A stretch of DNA of 64,000 nucleotides from Hoeflea sp038900095 (GCF_038900095.1 NZ_JBBMQQ010000003.1:310001-374000), one strand, 5' to 3'. Counted from the stretch's first letter, positions 26,512-35,554 are shown. Notes: generated from the letters alone by a model not told the origin. Translations and numbers: made by a program.

Positions 26512-27522
26512 CTAAATGTCGAAATTGATCATGTTGCGCATCACCAGAATGCCGATTGACATCCAGACGGCGGAAACGCCGAGAATGAAATGACCACGGC
26601 TGTCAGTGAACAGGATGGTGATGTATTCGGGCGATGTGAGATAGACCAGCAAGGTGACGATGAACGGCAGGGCGCCGATGATCGCGGCGGAAGCCTTGGC
26701 TTCCATCGACATCGCGTTGATCTTGCCCTTCATTTTCTTGCGGTCGCGCAGCACGCGTGAAAGGTTGCCCAGGGCTTCGGACAGATTGCCGCCGGCCTGG
26801 GCCTGGATGGCGATGACGATGGCGAAGAAGTTCGCCTCCGACAACGGGATCCGTGCATAGAGCCGAGCGCAAGCCTCCGGTATGTTCATTCCCATCTGCT
26901 GGGCTTCGACGATGCGCTTGAACTCGGTCCGCACAGGCTCCTGGCCTTCGGCGGAAATCATCCGGATCGCATCGTTGAGCGGCAGGCCGGACTTGATCGA
27001 GCGCACCATGACGTCGAGCGCGTTGGGGAATTCGTTGAGGAACGCTTTCATGCGGCGGCTGCGCAGGAAACCGATGACCCAGCGCGGTACGCCCGCGCCG
27101 AAAATGATCATCACGCACAAGGCGACATACATACTTCCCTGGAAGATGAACGCCAGAAAGCCCATTCCCAGTCCGAATATGGCCGACAGGATGTAGAAAT
27201 TCTGTATCGAGATGGTCAGGCCTGCCTGGGCGATCCGGTCCTTCAGCGCCGGCGATTTGCGGCGGTCGTTTTCCTTGTTTTTCTCTTCCAGCGTCTTGAG
27301 CGAATCCTGAACCGACTTGCGCCGCTTGTTGGCCTCGTTCAGCCGGTCACGCGCGGCGGTTGCCTTGGAGCGGTCGGTCTCGGCGGCCTTGACCCGCTTG
27401 ACCCGGGTTTCGGCCTTGCGTTCCACCTCGATACGGGAATAGAGCACGCCATAGCCCAACGCCCCCGCAGAAAGCGCGGCCAGGCCGATGATGGCGACTA
27501 CCACTGTATCCAGACCAAACAC
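26512..27522 (-). CDS. tadB: Tad pilus inner-membrane protein TadB
   Basis: 336 residues, GspF/TadB family. An N-terminal span (about 1-25) is followed by a highly charged coiled-coil-like segment (30-90, rich in Lys, Arg and Glu), two spans around 100-150, and the GspF domain with SIKSGLPLNDAIRMI and AQAGGNLSEALGNLS. The gene starts with GTG, supported by AAGGAG 8 nt upstream. It follows cpaF by 12 bp. Confidence 0.94.
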   Translation of the reverse strand: MFGLDTVVVAIIGLAALSAGALGYGVLYSRIEVERKAETRVKRVKAAETDRSKATAARDRLNEANKRRKSVQDSLKTLEEKNKENDRRKSPALKDRIAQAGLTISIQNFYILSAIFGLGMGFLAFIFQGSMYVALCVMIIFGAGVPRWVIGFLRSRRMKAFLNEFPNALDVMVRSIKSGLPLNDAIRMISAEGQEPVRTEFKRIVEAQQMGMNIPEACARLYARIPLSEANFFAIVIAIQAQAGGNLSEALGNLSRVLRDRKKMKGKINAMSMEAKASAAIIGALPFIVTLLVYLTSPEYITILFTDSRGHFILGVSAVWMSIGILVMRNMINFDI

Positions 27523-27534
27523 GCGAGCGTCTCC

Positions 27535-29043
27535 TTAAGAGGTCATTTTTTCCATGGCATCGAGCGAAGCGGCGAGGCGCTTGTCTTCGCCGTAATAGCG
27601 GGCACGATCCCAGAAATTCGGCCGGCCGATACCGGTGGACCGATGCTGGCCGATGATCTTGCCGTTGGCGTCTTCGCCTAGCATCTCGTACTTCATCAGG
27701 TCCTGGGTGATGATCACATCGCCCTCCATGCCGACGACTTCGGTGATGTGGGTAATGCGGCGGGAGCCATCGCGCAGACGCGCGGCCTGGACGACCACGT
27801 CGACCGATCCGGCGATGATTTCGCGCACGGTTTTCGCCGGCAGGGTGAAACCACCCATGGCGATCATCGATTCCATACGGCTGAGACATTCGCGCGGGCT
27901 GTTGGCGTGGATCGTACCCATTGAACCATCGTGGCCGGTGTTCATGGCCTGCAGGAGGTCGAACACCTCCGGGCCACGCACTTCGCCGACGATGATGCGT
28001 TCAGGCCGCATACGCAGGCAGTTCTTGACCAAATCACGCATGGTGATCTCGCCTTCGCCCTCGATATTGGGCGGGCGGGTTTCAAGTCGCACGACGTGCG
28101 GCTGCTGCAGCTGAAGTTCGGCGGAGTCTTCGCAGGTGATGATGCGCTCATCGGCGTCGATATAGGCCGTCAGACAGTTGAGAAGCGTGGTTTTACCGGA
28201 ACCGGTACCACCCGAAATCACCACGTTGCAGCGCACCCGGCCGATGATCTGCAGGACGGCCGCGCCCTCGGGCGTGATGGCGCCGAACTTGACCAGCTGA
28301 TCAAGGGTCAGCTTGTCCTTCTTGAATTTACGAATGGTCAGCGCAGTGCCGTCAATCGCCAGGGGCGGCGCGATGACGTTGACGCGGGAGCCGTCGGGAA
28401 GACGCGCGTCGCAGATCGGGCTCGATTCATCGACGCGACGGCCGACCTGGCTGACGATGCGCTGGCAGATCGACAACAGCTGGCTGTTGTCGCGGAAGCG
28501 GACATCGGTTTCCTGCACCTTGCCGGCGACCTCGATGTAGGTCATGCCCGCGCCGTTGACCATGATATCGGCGATATCGTCACGCGCCAGAAGCGGCTCC
28601 AGCGGGCCGTAGCCCAGAACATCATTGCAGATGTCGTCAAGCAGCTCTTCCTGCTCTGCGATGGACAGCGCGAAATTCTTGATGGTGATGATATCATTGA
28701 CGATATCGCGAATTTCCTCGCGCGCGCTTTCAGCGTCGAGCTTGGCCAGTTGCGACAGGTCGATGGTGTCGATGAGAGCCGAGAACACCTGGCTCTTGGT
28801 GTCATAATAGGCTTCGTTGCGGGTGGACCTGCGCTTGACCGGCGGCTCTTCGCGACGCGGGGCGGCCTGTTGCACGGGTTGAGGCGCAGGAACGGGTGCC
28901 GCAGGGGCCTCCGGCATCGAATGCTGCGCCGGGACGGCGGCTTCCGGCGCAGGCGCTGCCGGTGCTTCGGCATGGACCACCGGCCTGGGTGCCGGAGCTG
29001 GCGGCAGCTTGCCCGATCCATCATTGCTGCGTTTGCCGAACAT
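27535..29043 (-). CDS. cpaF: Tad pilus secretion ATPase CpaF/TadA
   Basis: 502 residues. A Pro/Ala-rich N-terminal region (about 15-75) precedes the type II/IV secretion ATPase: Walker A SGGTGSGKTTLLN, Asp and His boxes (TCEDSAELQLQQPHVVRLETR), and a Walker B/His region RIIVGEVRGPE with TGHDGSMGTIHANSP. The hexameric ATPase powers pilin extrusion. The ATG at 29043 was chosen (GGAA 6 nt upstream); a GTG four codons earlier is possible. Middle of the Tad operon. Confidence 0.95.
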   Translation of the reverse strand: MFGKRSNDGSGKLPPAPAPRPVVHAEAPAAPAPEAAVPAQHSMPEAPAAPVPAPQPVQQAAPRREEPPVKRRSTRNEAYYDTKSQVFSALIDTIDLSQLAKLDAESAREEIRDIVNDIITIKNFALSIAEQEELLDDICNDVLGYGPLEPLLARDDIADIMVNGAGMTYIEVAGKVQETDVRFRDNSQLLSICQRIVSQVGRRVDESSPICDARLPDGSRVNVIAPPLAIDGTALTIRKFKKDKLTLDQLVKFGAITPEGAAVLQIIGRVRCNVVISGGTGSGKTTLLNCLTAYIDADERIITCEDSAELQLQQPHVVRLETRPPNIEGEGEITMRDLVKNCLRMRPERIIVGEVRGPEVFDLLQAMNTGHDGSMGTIHANSPRECLSRMESMIAMGGFTLPAKTVREIIAGSVDVVVQAARLRDGSRRITHITEVVGMEGDVIITQDLMKYEMLGEDANGKIIGQHRSTGIGRPNFWDRARYYGEDKRLAASLDAMEKMTS

Positions 29044-29069
29044 GTTGCGTTCCACTCCAGACTTACAAG

Positions 29070-30356
29070 TTACTTACGGCCCAAAAGGCCCATCAGGGAC
29101 GACAGGCCGGCCTTTTTGCGCTTCTTCACTTCCGCCCTGCCGGTCACGACATGGGCGATTTGCGACAGCGATTCAGCGATTGGCGACTTGGCCGAGGATT
29201 CAGCGATCATCAGGCCGGTATTGGCAGCTTCACCGAAGAGCGGTGCATCGAAGGGAATGATCGCCAGTGGATCGATTTCCAGCGGGTCGCAAAATGCTTC
29301 AGGTGAAATTTCAGGCCGCTTCGCCATGCCGACCTGATTGAGCACCAGAAGCGGGGCATGGTCGTTCGGGCGCAGCTTCCGCAGCGTATCGAAGAGGTTC
29401 TTGGTGTTGCGCAGATTGGCCAGGTCGGGTGTTGCGGTGATGATGATCTCATCGGAAGCGCACAGCACCTTCCGCGTCCATTCATTCCAGATATGCGGCA
29501 CATCGAGCACCGATACCGGTGCGTTGCGCTGAATGATGTCGAGGATCGGCAAGAAGGCGTCACCGGAAAAATCATAGGTCCGGTCCAGCATCGATGGCGC
29601 GGCAAGCATGGAAAGATGTTCGGAACATTTTGCCAGCAGGCGGTCAAGGAACACCTCGTCGAGGCGATCGGGGGAGTACACGGCCTCGGCGATGCCCTGG
29701 GTCGGATCCGTATCGAAATTGAGGTTTGCGGTGCCAAAAGCCAGATCAAGGTCAGCCAGGATGACTTCGCTGGAGAACAGGCTCGAAATGCTCCAGGCAC
29801 AATTGTGGGCAAGGGTGGAGGAACCGACGCCGCCCTTGGCGCCGACAAAGGCAATCGAACGGCCCAGCGGCGCCGCATCGGGATCAACGAAAATGGTCGA
29901 GATGACGCCGATCACATCGGCCATTGAAACCGGCGCGACAATGTATTCGGAGACGCCGTTGCGGACCAGTTCGCGGTACAGGGACACGTCATTGACATGA
30001 CCGACGACGACCACCCGCGTGTCCGGATCGCAAACCGCAGCCAGCTCACCGAGATCGGCCATCAATGTCGGACCGTCGGCGCGGGTTTCGAGGATCAGAA
30101 GATTGGGTGTCGGCGAGCCTGCAAACATGTTGGCCGCAGCGGAAACTCCGCCTGAATTGATGCGCAGATTGACCTTGGCCATGCGCCGGTCCTGGGAGCA
30201 GCGCTCCATGGTCTTGGCCAGACCTTCGGTTTCAACGAATGCATGGACCGAAACCCGGGGAAGCGGGCGAATCCGCTCGAAATCACCGCGTGCGGGGGAG
30301 GCGTCGGCCTCGTCCACCGGGGTTTCCTGCTGCAACTCATAGTCAAGATTGGTCAT
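29070..30356 (-). CDS. cpaE: Tad pilus localisation protein CpaE/TadZ
   Basis: 428 residues. An atypical receiver-like N-terminal domain (about 60-165) is followed by a ParA/MinD-type ATPase domain. The deviant Walker A reads GAKGGVGSST, where typical ParA proteins have KGGVGKT; this S-for-K form is common in the TadZ/CpaE group. CpaE/TadZ directs the pilus machine to the cell pole. Follows cpaD by 46 bp. Confidence 0.93.
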   Translation of the reverse strand: MTNLDYELQQETPVDEADASPARGDFERIRPLPRVSVHAFVETEGLAKTMERCSQDRRMAKVNLRINSGGVSAAANMFAGSPTPNLLILETRADGPTLMADLGELAAVCDPDTRVVVVGHVNDVSLYRELVRNGVSEYIVAPVSMADVIGVISTIFVDPDAAPLGRSIAFVGAKGGVGSSTLAHNCAWSISSLFSSEVILADLDLAFGTANLNFDTDPTQGIAEAVYSPDRLDEVFLDRLLAKCSEHLSMLAAPSMLDRTYDFSGDAFLPILDIIQRNAPVSVLDVPHIWNEWTRKVLCASDEIIITATPDLANLRNTKNLFDTLRKLRPNDHAPLLVLNQVGMAKRPEISPEAFCDPLEIDPLAIIPFDAPLFGEAANTGLMIAESSAKSPIAESLSQIAHVVTGRAEVKKRKKAGLSSLMGLLGRK

Positions 30357-30402
30357 GAACGTTGTCCTGCTTCAAAGAGCACGTTTCGGTTTCGCCTGCT
30401 CA

Positions 30403-31101
30403 TCAGTTGCCCGCCAACGCGCCGTTTTCGCGGTAGGCTTCGATCACGGTCGAGCGCCGTTCGGCATCAATCGGGGTCATGCCGCGCGGAGCAATGAGAT
30501 CGCCCGGATTGGCGACCTGGGCAGCCAGGTTGTTCTGTGAGGCACAGCCGAAATTTGCCCAATGCTTGTTTTGCGTGGTGTCGGCGAGCAGATCCTCGGG
30601 CCAGCGTCCGCATTCTCCGGTGGAAGCGGTTACCGCCATGAAGGCGATACGGATCGGGGCTGCATCCTGGGGTGACGACACGTGATAGGGCGATGACAGG
30701 ATCCGGTCGCCTGGAACACCTTCCTTGCGCAGGATATCAGCCACCTGGGTCGACAGCACCGAGGCTGCGCCGGCGTTGGCGGAACCGACCGGAACCATGA
30801 TGCGAATCGCACCTGATGCGCTTGAACCGTAGTTCTGGGCCGCGCCACGAACGGTTTCCCGCATGGAAATCGACAGCTGGCGATCGCCCGAGGCAACCGG
30901 AATATCCACGGTGCGCTCTTGCTCGGCAACGATGATGGGATGATTGGTACGGTAATCATCCGGCACCGCGCCCACCGTGACGCTGCGGCCGGGCCATCCG
31001 GCGCAGCCGGAGAGAAGCGATACAGCCACCAGCAACGGCGCGGCAACAGTCCTGAGCGGACGGAGATCAGGATTGACGGGAACAGAGATCTTGCTCGACA
31101 T
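30403..31101 (-). CDS. cpaD: Tad pilus assembly protein CpaD
   Basis: 232 residues. A signal peptide with lipobox-like LLSGCAGWPG (Cys near 31) suggests an outer-membrane lipoprotein. The body matches the CpaD family: DYRTNHPIIVAEQERTVDIP, then an OmpA-like turn region and the end FGCASQNNLAAQVANPGDLI. It is thought to assist the secretin. The ATG at 31101 has AGGAA 7 nt upstream, better than the ATG six codons earlier. Confidence 0.92.
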   Translation of the reverse strand: MSSKISVPVNPDLRPLRTVAAPLLVAVSLLSGCAGWPGRSVTVGAVPDDYRTNHPIIVAEQERTVDIPVASGDRQLSISMRETVRGAAQNYGSSASGAIRIMVPVGSANAGAASVLSTQVADILRKEGVPGDRILSSPYHVSSPQDAAPIRIAFMAVTASTGECGRWPEDLLADTTQNKHWANFGCASQNNLAAQVANPGDLIAPRGMTPIDAERRSTVIEAYRENGALAGN

Positions 31102-31115
31102 GATGAGGTTCCTGA

Positions 31116-32663
31116 TCATTTGTAAATGAAGCCGACAACGCCATGGTAGCGACCCGGCGGCAGTTTGGTTTCCATCCGGCCGTAGACGCGATTGACGCGG
31201 CCGAGGAAGAATCCCGCGCCATCATTGGCTGCATTGAAGTTGTCGTCCGGGCGGGCGAGCTGGTTGCGCGCGACCGGCTTGACGATGTAGGGCGTGGCGA
31301 TGATGACCAGTTCGGTTTCGTTGCGGACAAAATCGCGGCTGCGGAAAAGCGTACCGAAAACCGGAATCTTGGACAGTCCCGGGTAGCCCGACATGGCCTG
31401 GCGAATGTCATCCTTGACAAGACCGGCAAGAACGATGGATCCGCCGGATGGCAATTCGACCGCTGTTTCGGCTTCCCGCCGCTTGATCGAAAGCCGGGTC
31501 AGGCCACTGTTGTTGCGTGAGCCCTGGACCGATGTGGATCCTTCAAAGGTCGGTTCGGAGACTTCGGTCTGGACTTTCAGCGAAATACGGCCGGGCGAGA
31601 GAACGACCGGGGTGAAGTTCAACCTGATACCGTACTCCACCTCGCGGTTTGAATAGGTTGCGCTTCCATCATCGTCGTACTCGACGGAATCGCGGACCTG
31701 GAACTCGCCGCCAACATAGAATTTGGCGCTTTCTCCCGAAATGGCGGTCAGGCTCGGTTCAGCCAGGGTGCGCATGACACCGGCCTGCTCCATGGCATTG
31801 ACGTAGCTGCTTATGCTGGCGCCGCCGATTGTCTTGGCGATTGCAGCATAGTTCAGACCGGTGTTGAGCGCTCCCAGGCTGGACGGGTTTGCATTGACAA
31901 ACGCTCCGGAAGTGCCCAGCGCCGAAGAATTGAACCCAAGCTGCTTAAGCACCTGACGGCTGACTTCGGCAATGGTGACCTTGAGCATGACCTGGTCTTC
32001 GCCATCAATCTTGAGCAGATTGACGATCTGGGACTTCTGGCGGTTTTCAGCGTAAATCGCCACTGCGCCCTCGCCGCCGCTGCCGGCGCTTTCGGTGATG
32101 TTGCGCGTGGTGGCCTCACCGCCGGTCAGGAAGATATTTGCAAGATTGGCAGCCTGTGCCGCGTCCTGCGGCGTCCGTACGGAACCGGTCAGGACGATGT
32201 TGTCGGAGATGATTTCAACCTTGATGTCGGAATCGGGAAGGAAGCGGGCAAGGTGCGCCTGAAGACCAGACACGTCCCGTTCGATCTCGAGCTCGACAGC
32301 AACGATTTCCTCGCCGTTCGGGCCGAAGATGAAGATGTTGGTTTGACCGACGGTCTTGCCGAACAGGTACAGCCGCCGGGAGGTCCGGGTCACCGCATCT
32401 GCCAGGCTCGGGTCGGCGACCAGAATGTCGTGAGCATCGGTGGGCAGATCGATCACGATGGCCTTGTTCAGACCCAGCTTGACCCGCTTGCTGACGCCGG
32501 GACCGGTTTTCTTGATCTTGATGACGTTTTCGGCAGCCTCGGCAGCAGACACGAACCGGCCGCTGGAAGGATCCAGGCTGAGACCGGCAATCAGTGTCGT
32601 GCCCACCAGCGCGATGCCGGCGATCGATGACAGGAGCGATTTTGCAATATGACGCACGTTCAT
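31116..32663 (-). CDS. cpaC: Tad pilus secretin CpaC/RcpA
   Basis: 515 residues. An N-terminal signal segment (about 10-28), then the pilus-assembly N-domain (NKAIVIDLPTDAHDILVADPSLADAVTRTS), a BON domain (DIKVEIISDNIVLTGSVRTPQDA), and a C-terminal secretin domain with VELPSGGSIVLAGLVKDD and GYPGLSKIPVFGTLFRS. It forms the outer-membrane channel through which the Flp pilus emerges. It follows cpaB by 8 bp. Confidence 0.96.
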   Translation of the reverse strand: MNVRHIAKSLLSSIAGIALVGTTLIAGLSLDPSSGRFVSAAEAAENVIKIKKTGPGVSKRVKLGLNKAIVIDLPTDAHDILVADPSLADAVTRTSRRLYLFGKTVGQTNIFIFGPNGEEIVAVELEIERDVSGLQAHLARFLPDSDIKVEIISDNIVLTGSVRTPQDAAQAANLANIFLTGGEATTRNITESAGSGGEGAVAIYAENRQKSQIVNLLKIDGEDQVMLKVTIAEVSRQVLKQLGFNSSALGTSGAFVNANPSSLGALNTGLNYAAIAKTIGGASISSYVNAMEQAGVMRTLAEPSLTAISGESAKFYVGGEFQVRDSVEYDDDGSATYSNREVEYGIRLNFTPVVLSPGRISLKVQTEVSEPTFEGSTSVQGSRNNSGLTRLSIKRREAETAVELPSGGSIVLAGLVKDDIRQAMSGYPGLSKIPVFGTLFRSRDFVRNETELVIIATPYIVKPVARNQLARPDDNFNAANDGAGFFLGRVNRVYGRMETKLPPGRYHGVVGFIYK

Positions 32664-32671
32664 TCTCCGCT

Positions 32672-33481
32672 TCAGTTGGTGGCGCCAACTTTGGTTATGG
32701 TGCCGGAGCGGATCAGCTGGATGGCTGCACTGCCGTCTTCGCCGCTCAGTAGATATTTCGCACCGTCGCTGTCAGATTCCTGAACGTCGGCAACGCTGCG
32801 CAATGCAAGGGTCAACCGGTCGGCCATCTGCTGCGCGACGGTGATGATTTTGGCCTGTTCCGGCGAAAGCTCGAGGGTCGCGGTGGTACCCACCGCGGTG
32901 CGGATACCATCCGCGTCCTCTTCGATGCGCTGGTCGATGGCCAGGATCCGGATGTTGGACAGAATGACTTCGGTGAGGAAGCCCTCCTCCCCGGTCTTGC
33001 GCCGCACCATGATCACGTCGACGCGGTCATTGGGGAGGATGAACCCGCCGGCGCTGGTGGCGACCGAAATTTCCGTGGCGATGGCGCGTTTTCCGGCCGG
33101 AAGCAGCGAGGACATGATGCGGGAGGAGGAATCGACGATTTTCTCGTTGCGCAGCGGTTCGCCGGCAAACAGCGGCAGCCGGACGACCACACCGGTGAGT
33201 TCGGTAATTGCGTCGGGGCGGTCGTCGCGGCGGATCAAGCCATCGATCACGCCATCTTCCGGCCACCCCTTCCATTCAAGGGAATCTTCACCCAGACGCG
33301 CGCCCACCGGAAGATTGGCCGTTGTCACCAGCACGTCGATGGTCGGCATCTTCTGGACAACGGGGTCAGAAGAGACTTCGGTCACCTGAACTGTCGGTGA
33401 CGTCAGGTTCATGGCCAGATACCCGGCCAATCCTGCGGCCAGGACAGCCACTGACATGATGACGACGCGGGCGGTTTTCAT
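32672..33481 (-). CDS. cpaB: Tad pilus assembly protein CpaB/RcpC
   Basis: 269 residues. A single N-terminal membrane span (VVIMSVAVLAAGLAGYLAMNL) is followed by a SAF domain (VLVTTANLPVGARLGEDSLEWKGWP) and the RcpC domain with NDRVDVIMVRRK and VLSNIRILAIDQ. It is a periplasmic partner of the secretin. GAGGAA 6 nt upstream of the ATG. First gene of the main Tad operon; a strong hairpin 180 bp upstream separates it from cpaA, so it needs its own promoter. Confidence 0.94.
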   Translation of the reverse strand: MKTARVVIMSVAVLAAGLAGYLAMNLTSPTVQVTEVSSDPVVQKMPTIDVLVTTANLPVGARLGEDSLEWKGWPEDGVIDGLIRRDDRPDAITELTGVVVRLPLFAGEPLRNEKIVDSSSRIMSSLLPAGKRAIATEISVATSAGGFILPNDRVDVIMVRRKTGEEGFLTEVILSNIRILAIDQRIEEDADGIRTAVGTTATLELSPEQAKIITVAQQMADRLTLALRSVADVQESDSDGAKYLLSGEDGSAAIQLIRSGTITKVGATN

Positions 33482-33543
33482 ACTGTTTCCTCAAACGGAT
33501 ATTGGGTACGCTTGCCGCAGAATGCATTCGCAATCGTGTAATT

Positions 33544-33576
33544 ATGGTTAATGACCCGGTACCAAACAGGGTTAAC
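33544..33576 (-). promoter_or_regulatory. Candidate CtrA-type half sites upstream of cpaB
   Basis: On the minus strand TTAACCAT occurs at 33551-33544, and a GTTAAC palindrome lies at 33571-33576, within the cpaB promoter region 60-95 bp before the start codon. TTAACC is the core of the alphaproteobacterial CtrA half site. By-eye match only. Confidence 0.4.
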
Positions 33577-33662
33577 GTAAAATTGCCGGATCCGCGGCAC
33601 GCCCCGCATCCCGCAATGGCGGGCGGGTTCGAGGGCTCTTCGGGGCCGCCAAACCACGATCA

Positions 33663-33698
33663 AAAACGCCGTGTGTTCGGATGAACACACGGCGTTTT
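33663..33698. terminator. Strong bidirectional terminator between cpaA and cpaB
   Basis: A perfect 16-bp inverted repeat (AAAACGCCGTGTGTTC with its complement) around a four-base GGAT loop, with A-run and T-run ends so that it would work in both directions. It lies 70 bp after the cpaA stop codon, upstream of cpaB. Confidence 0.9.
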
Positions 33699-33767
33699 GT
33701 GATTTCGAATGATGCTTGTCCGGCGAAATGACTATCCGGCAGGCCAGCCTATGGCAGCCGTCGCCGG

Positions 33768-34283
33768 TTAGTTGAGACGCTCCAGCGCCTGAACAAAGAT
33801 CTGCGAATCCGGGAAAGTCACGAAGGCCGCCGCGCCGATGGCAACACCATAAGGTATTCCGGCCCGCTGCTTGAAAAAATGCATCGGGATCGGAATTGGC
33901 GTGACCAGCAGGATATCCTGGTTGGCGCGTATGAACAGAATGATCACGGCGAGACCGCCGCCGAAGATGCCGGTCATTGTCAGGAAGGCCACGAGATCAA
34001 TATTGAAACCGTACCAGAGCGCTGCGGCGCTGAGGATCTTGGCGTCGCCGCCGCCCATCACATTGAAGGCAAACAAGGCAAAGCATCCGGCAAACACAGC
34101 CGCTGCGGCTGCGACAGACCAGCCGAAAGTGGCCAGATCCATGCCGCTGAATGGTGCGATTGCAAAGAATGACAGGGCCAGGACGACAGACACCCGGTTG
34201 GGAATCTTCATCGTCAGGATGTCGGTAAATGCCGCCATTGCCAGGCAAAGCGGCAGGATTACAAATATCGCGGCCTCAACCAT
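33768..34283 (-). CDS. cpaA: Prepilin peptidase CpaA/TadV
   Basis: 171 residues, a short aspartic prepilin peptidase with about five membrane spans. The two catalytic aspartates are Asp21 (FTDILTMKIPN) and Asp80 (MGGGDAKI). It removes the leader peptide of the Flp pilin and of the TadE-like pseudopilins. There is no N-methyltransferase domain, as usual for the Tad type. The start is the ATG at 34283, with AGGAG 7 nt upstream; the TTG just before it is less likely. It lies between the pilin terminator and a second terminator, so it is probably a separate transcript. Confidence 0.94.
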   Translation of the reverse strand: MVEAAIFVILPLCLAMAAFTDILTMKIPNRVSVVLALSFFAIAPFSGMDLATFGWSVAAAAAVFAGCFALFAFNVMGGGDAKILSAAALWYGFNIDLVAFLTMTGIFGGGLAVIILFIRANQDILLVTPIPIPMHFFKQRAGIPYGVAIGAAAFVTFPDSQIFVQALERLN

Positions 34284-34347
34284 CAATTCACTCCTGAGTT
34301 GGGCAGGACTTTAACCGGGAGACCTTAAAAAACTGCGACATCAAACC

Positions 34348-34373
34348 AAAAAGCCGCCCCGAAAGGCGGCTTT
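34348..34373 (-). terminator. Terminator after the Flp pilin gene
   Basis: On the minus strand a 9-bp stem (AAAGCCGCC / GGCGGCTTT) with a six-base loop is followed by TT, 30 bp past the pilin stop codon. It probably lets high pilin expression stop before cpaA. Confidence 0.85.
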
Positions 34374-34403
34374 GAACGTTTCACATGGCGAAGAACATAT
34401 CGC

Positions 34404-34589
34404 TTAGTTGTGAATGCCCTTGGCGGTGTTCATCTTGGTCGACAGCGACTGGAACTGCGTGTTCAGCGTGTTGCCGAGCGTGGTGGCCCCGGTGATCAGT
34501 GCAACCGAGATAAGAGCGGCGATAAGGCCGTACTCGATTGCAGTGGCGCCGGATTCGTCTTTGACGAAACGATCAAAAAGATTCTTCAT
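34404..34589 (-). CDS. Flp/Fap type IVb pilin
   Basis: 61 residues. The leader MKNLFDRFVKDESG ends at Gly14, the CpaA cleavage point; the mature protein begins ATAIEYGLIAALISVALI, with the required Glu at +5 (Glu19) and the following Tyr. The hydrophobic N-terminal helix is followed by a short polar tail, typical of Flp pilins. AAGGAA lies 6 nt before the ATG at 34589. It has its own promoter region and terminator, as expected for the abundant structural subunit. Confidence 0.96.
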   Translation of the reverse strand: MKNLFDRFVKDESGATAIEYGLIAALISVALITGATTLGNTLNTQFQSLSTKMNTAKGIHN

Positions 34590-35008
34590 GGGTTTTTCCT
34601 TCATCCACTAGTGTTTTCAGCACTCCGCCAGCTGCTTCGGTTGGTCGGATGCCAAGATCATAGGAGAGGGGGTTTTCAAACCGCTTAATGAACAAGGTTA
34701 GCAAAATCTTTCACGGCCAAAGCGGCACGCATGGTAAACAACGCCCTAACTTCCGGCTGGCTGCCGCGGCGGCCGAACCAGCGGCCAGGAACCCGCCGGG
34801 ACCACGCGGCTTACCCGGGCCAGGCGCAGGCCGAGCCTGTATATATATTATAAGGAGAAGCCGGTGCGCGGGACCGGTCAGCCGGGGCTCTCCGGCGCCG
34901 GCCAAGCGGTACGACAAGAAAGAATTCGCCCTGATCGGCCGGCTTTAAGTCTTCGTTCACCAATCCCGGCGATTTTAGGAGACATATCCGCAATTCCGAG
35001 GAAACGGC
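34590..35008. other. 419-bp divergent promoter region between pilin and the secretin-N-domain gene
   Basis: Holds the promoters of the pilin (minus) and of the gene at 35009 (plus). A 14-bp pure A/T run (34840-34853) in otherwise GC-rich DNA is a candidate -10 area for the plus strand. TTAA and TTAG lie 9 bp apart at 34685-34701. An AAGGAG at 34852-34857 precedes a GTG at 34864, but the frame it opens overlaps the real gene and looks non-coding. Confidence 0.45.
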
Positions 35009-35422
35009 ATGACCCACTCCACCCCTGCGCATCGTCGGCTTGCAACTATCGTGTGCAGCGCGGCCCTGGCAGTGATGACCTCAGCCCCGGTCAGCGCTTC
35101 GGAGGATTACATTCGCGTGTTCATGGATCACGCCCGCATTCTCAAGCTTGACCGGCCTGTCAGCAAGGTCATCATTGGAAATGCCGATGTCGCGGACGTG
35201 GCTATCTCCGATCCGCAGACAATCGTCCTGACCGGCAAATCCTATGGCACCACGAATCTGGTCATTCTCGACCGGACCGGTGACGCGATTGTCGACGAGC
35301 GTATTCTTGTCTCTGTCGACGAAGCCAACACGCTTCGTGTTTTCAAGCAGACGACCCGGTCGGTTTATTCTTGCACCCCGGCGTGTGAAGAACACGTGCC
35401 AACGGTCGCAACCAGCCCCTGA
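35009..35422 (+). CDS. Pilus assembly protein N-terminal domain protein (secretin N-domain-like)
   Basis: 137 residues. A signal peptide (about 1-31, ending APVSAS) is followed by one T2SS/T3SS pilus-N domain (DHARILKLDRPVSKVIIGNADVADVAISDPQTIVLTGKSYGTTNLVILD) like that at the start of CpaC, but without the secretin part. It is therefore a free-standing periplasmic domain that may cap or assist the secretin. GAGGAA precedes the ATG. The C-terminal tail has two cysteines (SCTPAC) that could form a disulfide. It heads a plus-strand group with two TadE-like genes. Confidence 0.86.
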   Translation: MTHSTPAHRRLATIVCSAALAVMTSAPVSASEDYIRVFMDHARILKLDRPVSKVIIGNADVADVAISDPQTIVLTGKSYGTTNLVILDRTGDAIVDERILVSVDEANTLRVFKQTTRSVYSCTPACEEHVPTVATSP

Positions 35423-35554
35423 GAGCTGTACAGGCGAACAGCCGGTTTAGGCATCTGTTTACCATTCACGCAGCTTCCGGAAGGCTGTGTTACTAATATT
35501 CAACCAGTTTGACCTAGCGTCGGCCCCAGGAAACGAAAATCCGGGAGTCTGACG

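Noticed and set aside
34685..34701. CtrA site upstream of the Flp pilin
   Set aside because: TTAA and TTAG are separated by 9 bp, not the required 7, so I do not annotate it as a site.
34864..35151. Open frame of 95 codons with a ribosome site upstream of the secretin-N-domain gene
   Set aside because: Overlaps the well-supported gene at 35009 by 143 bp in another frame and has a shadow-like Arg/Pro/Ser composition. Kept only as a possible leader in the findings.
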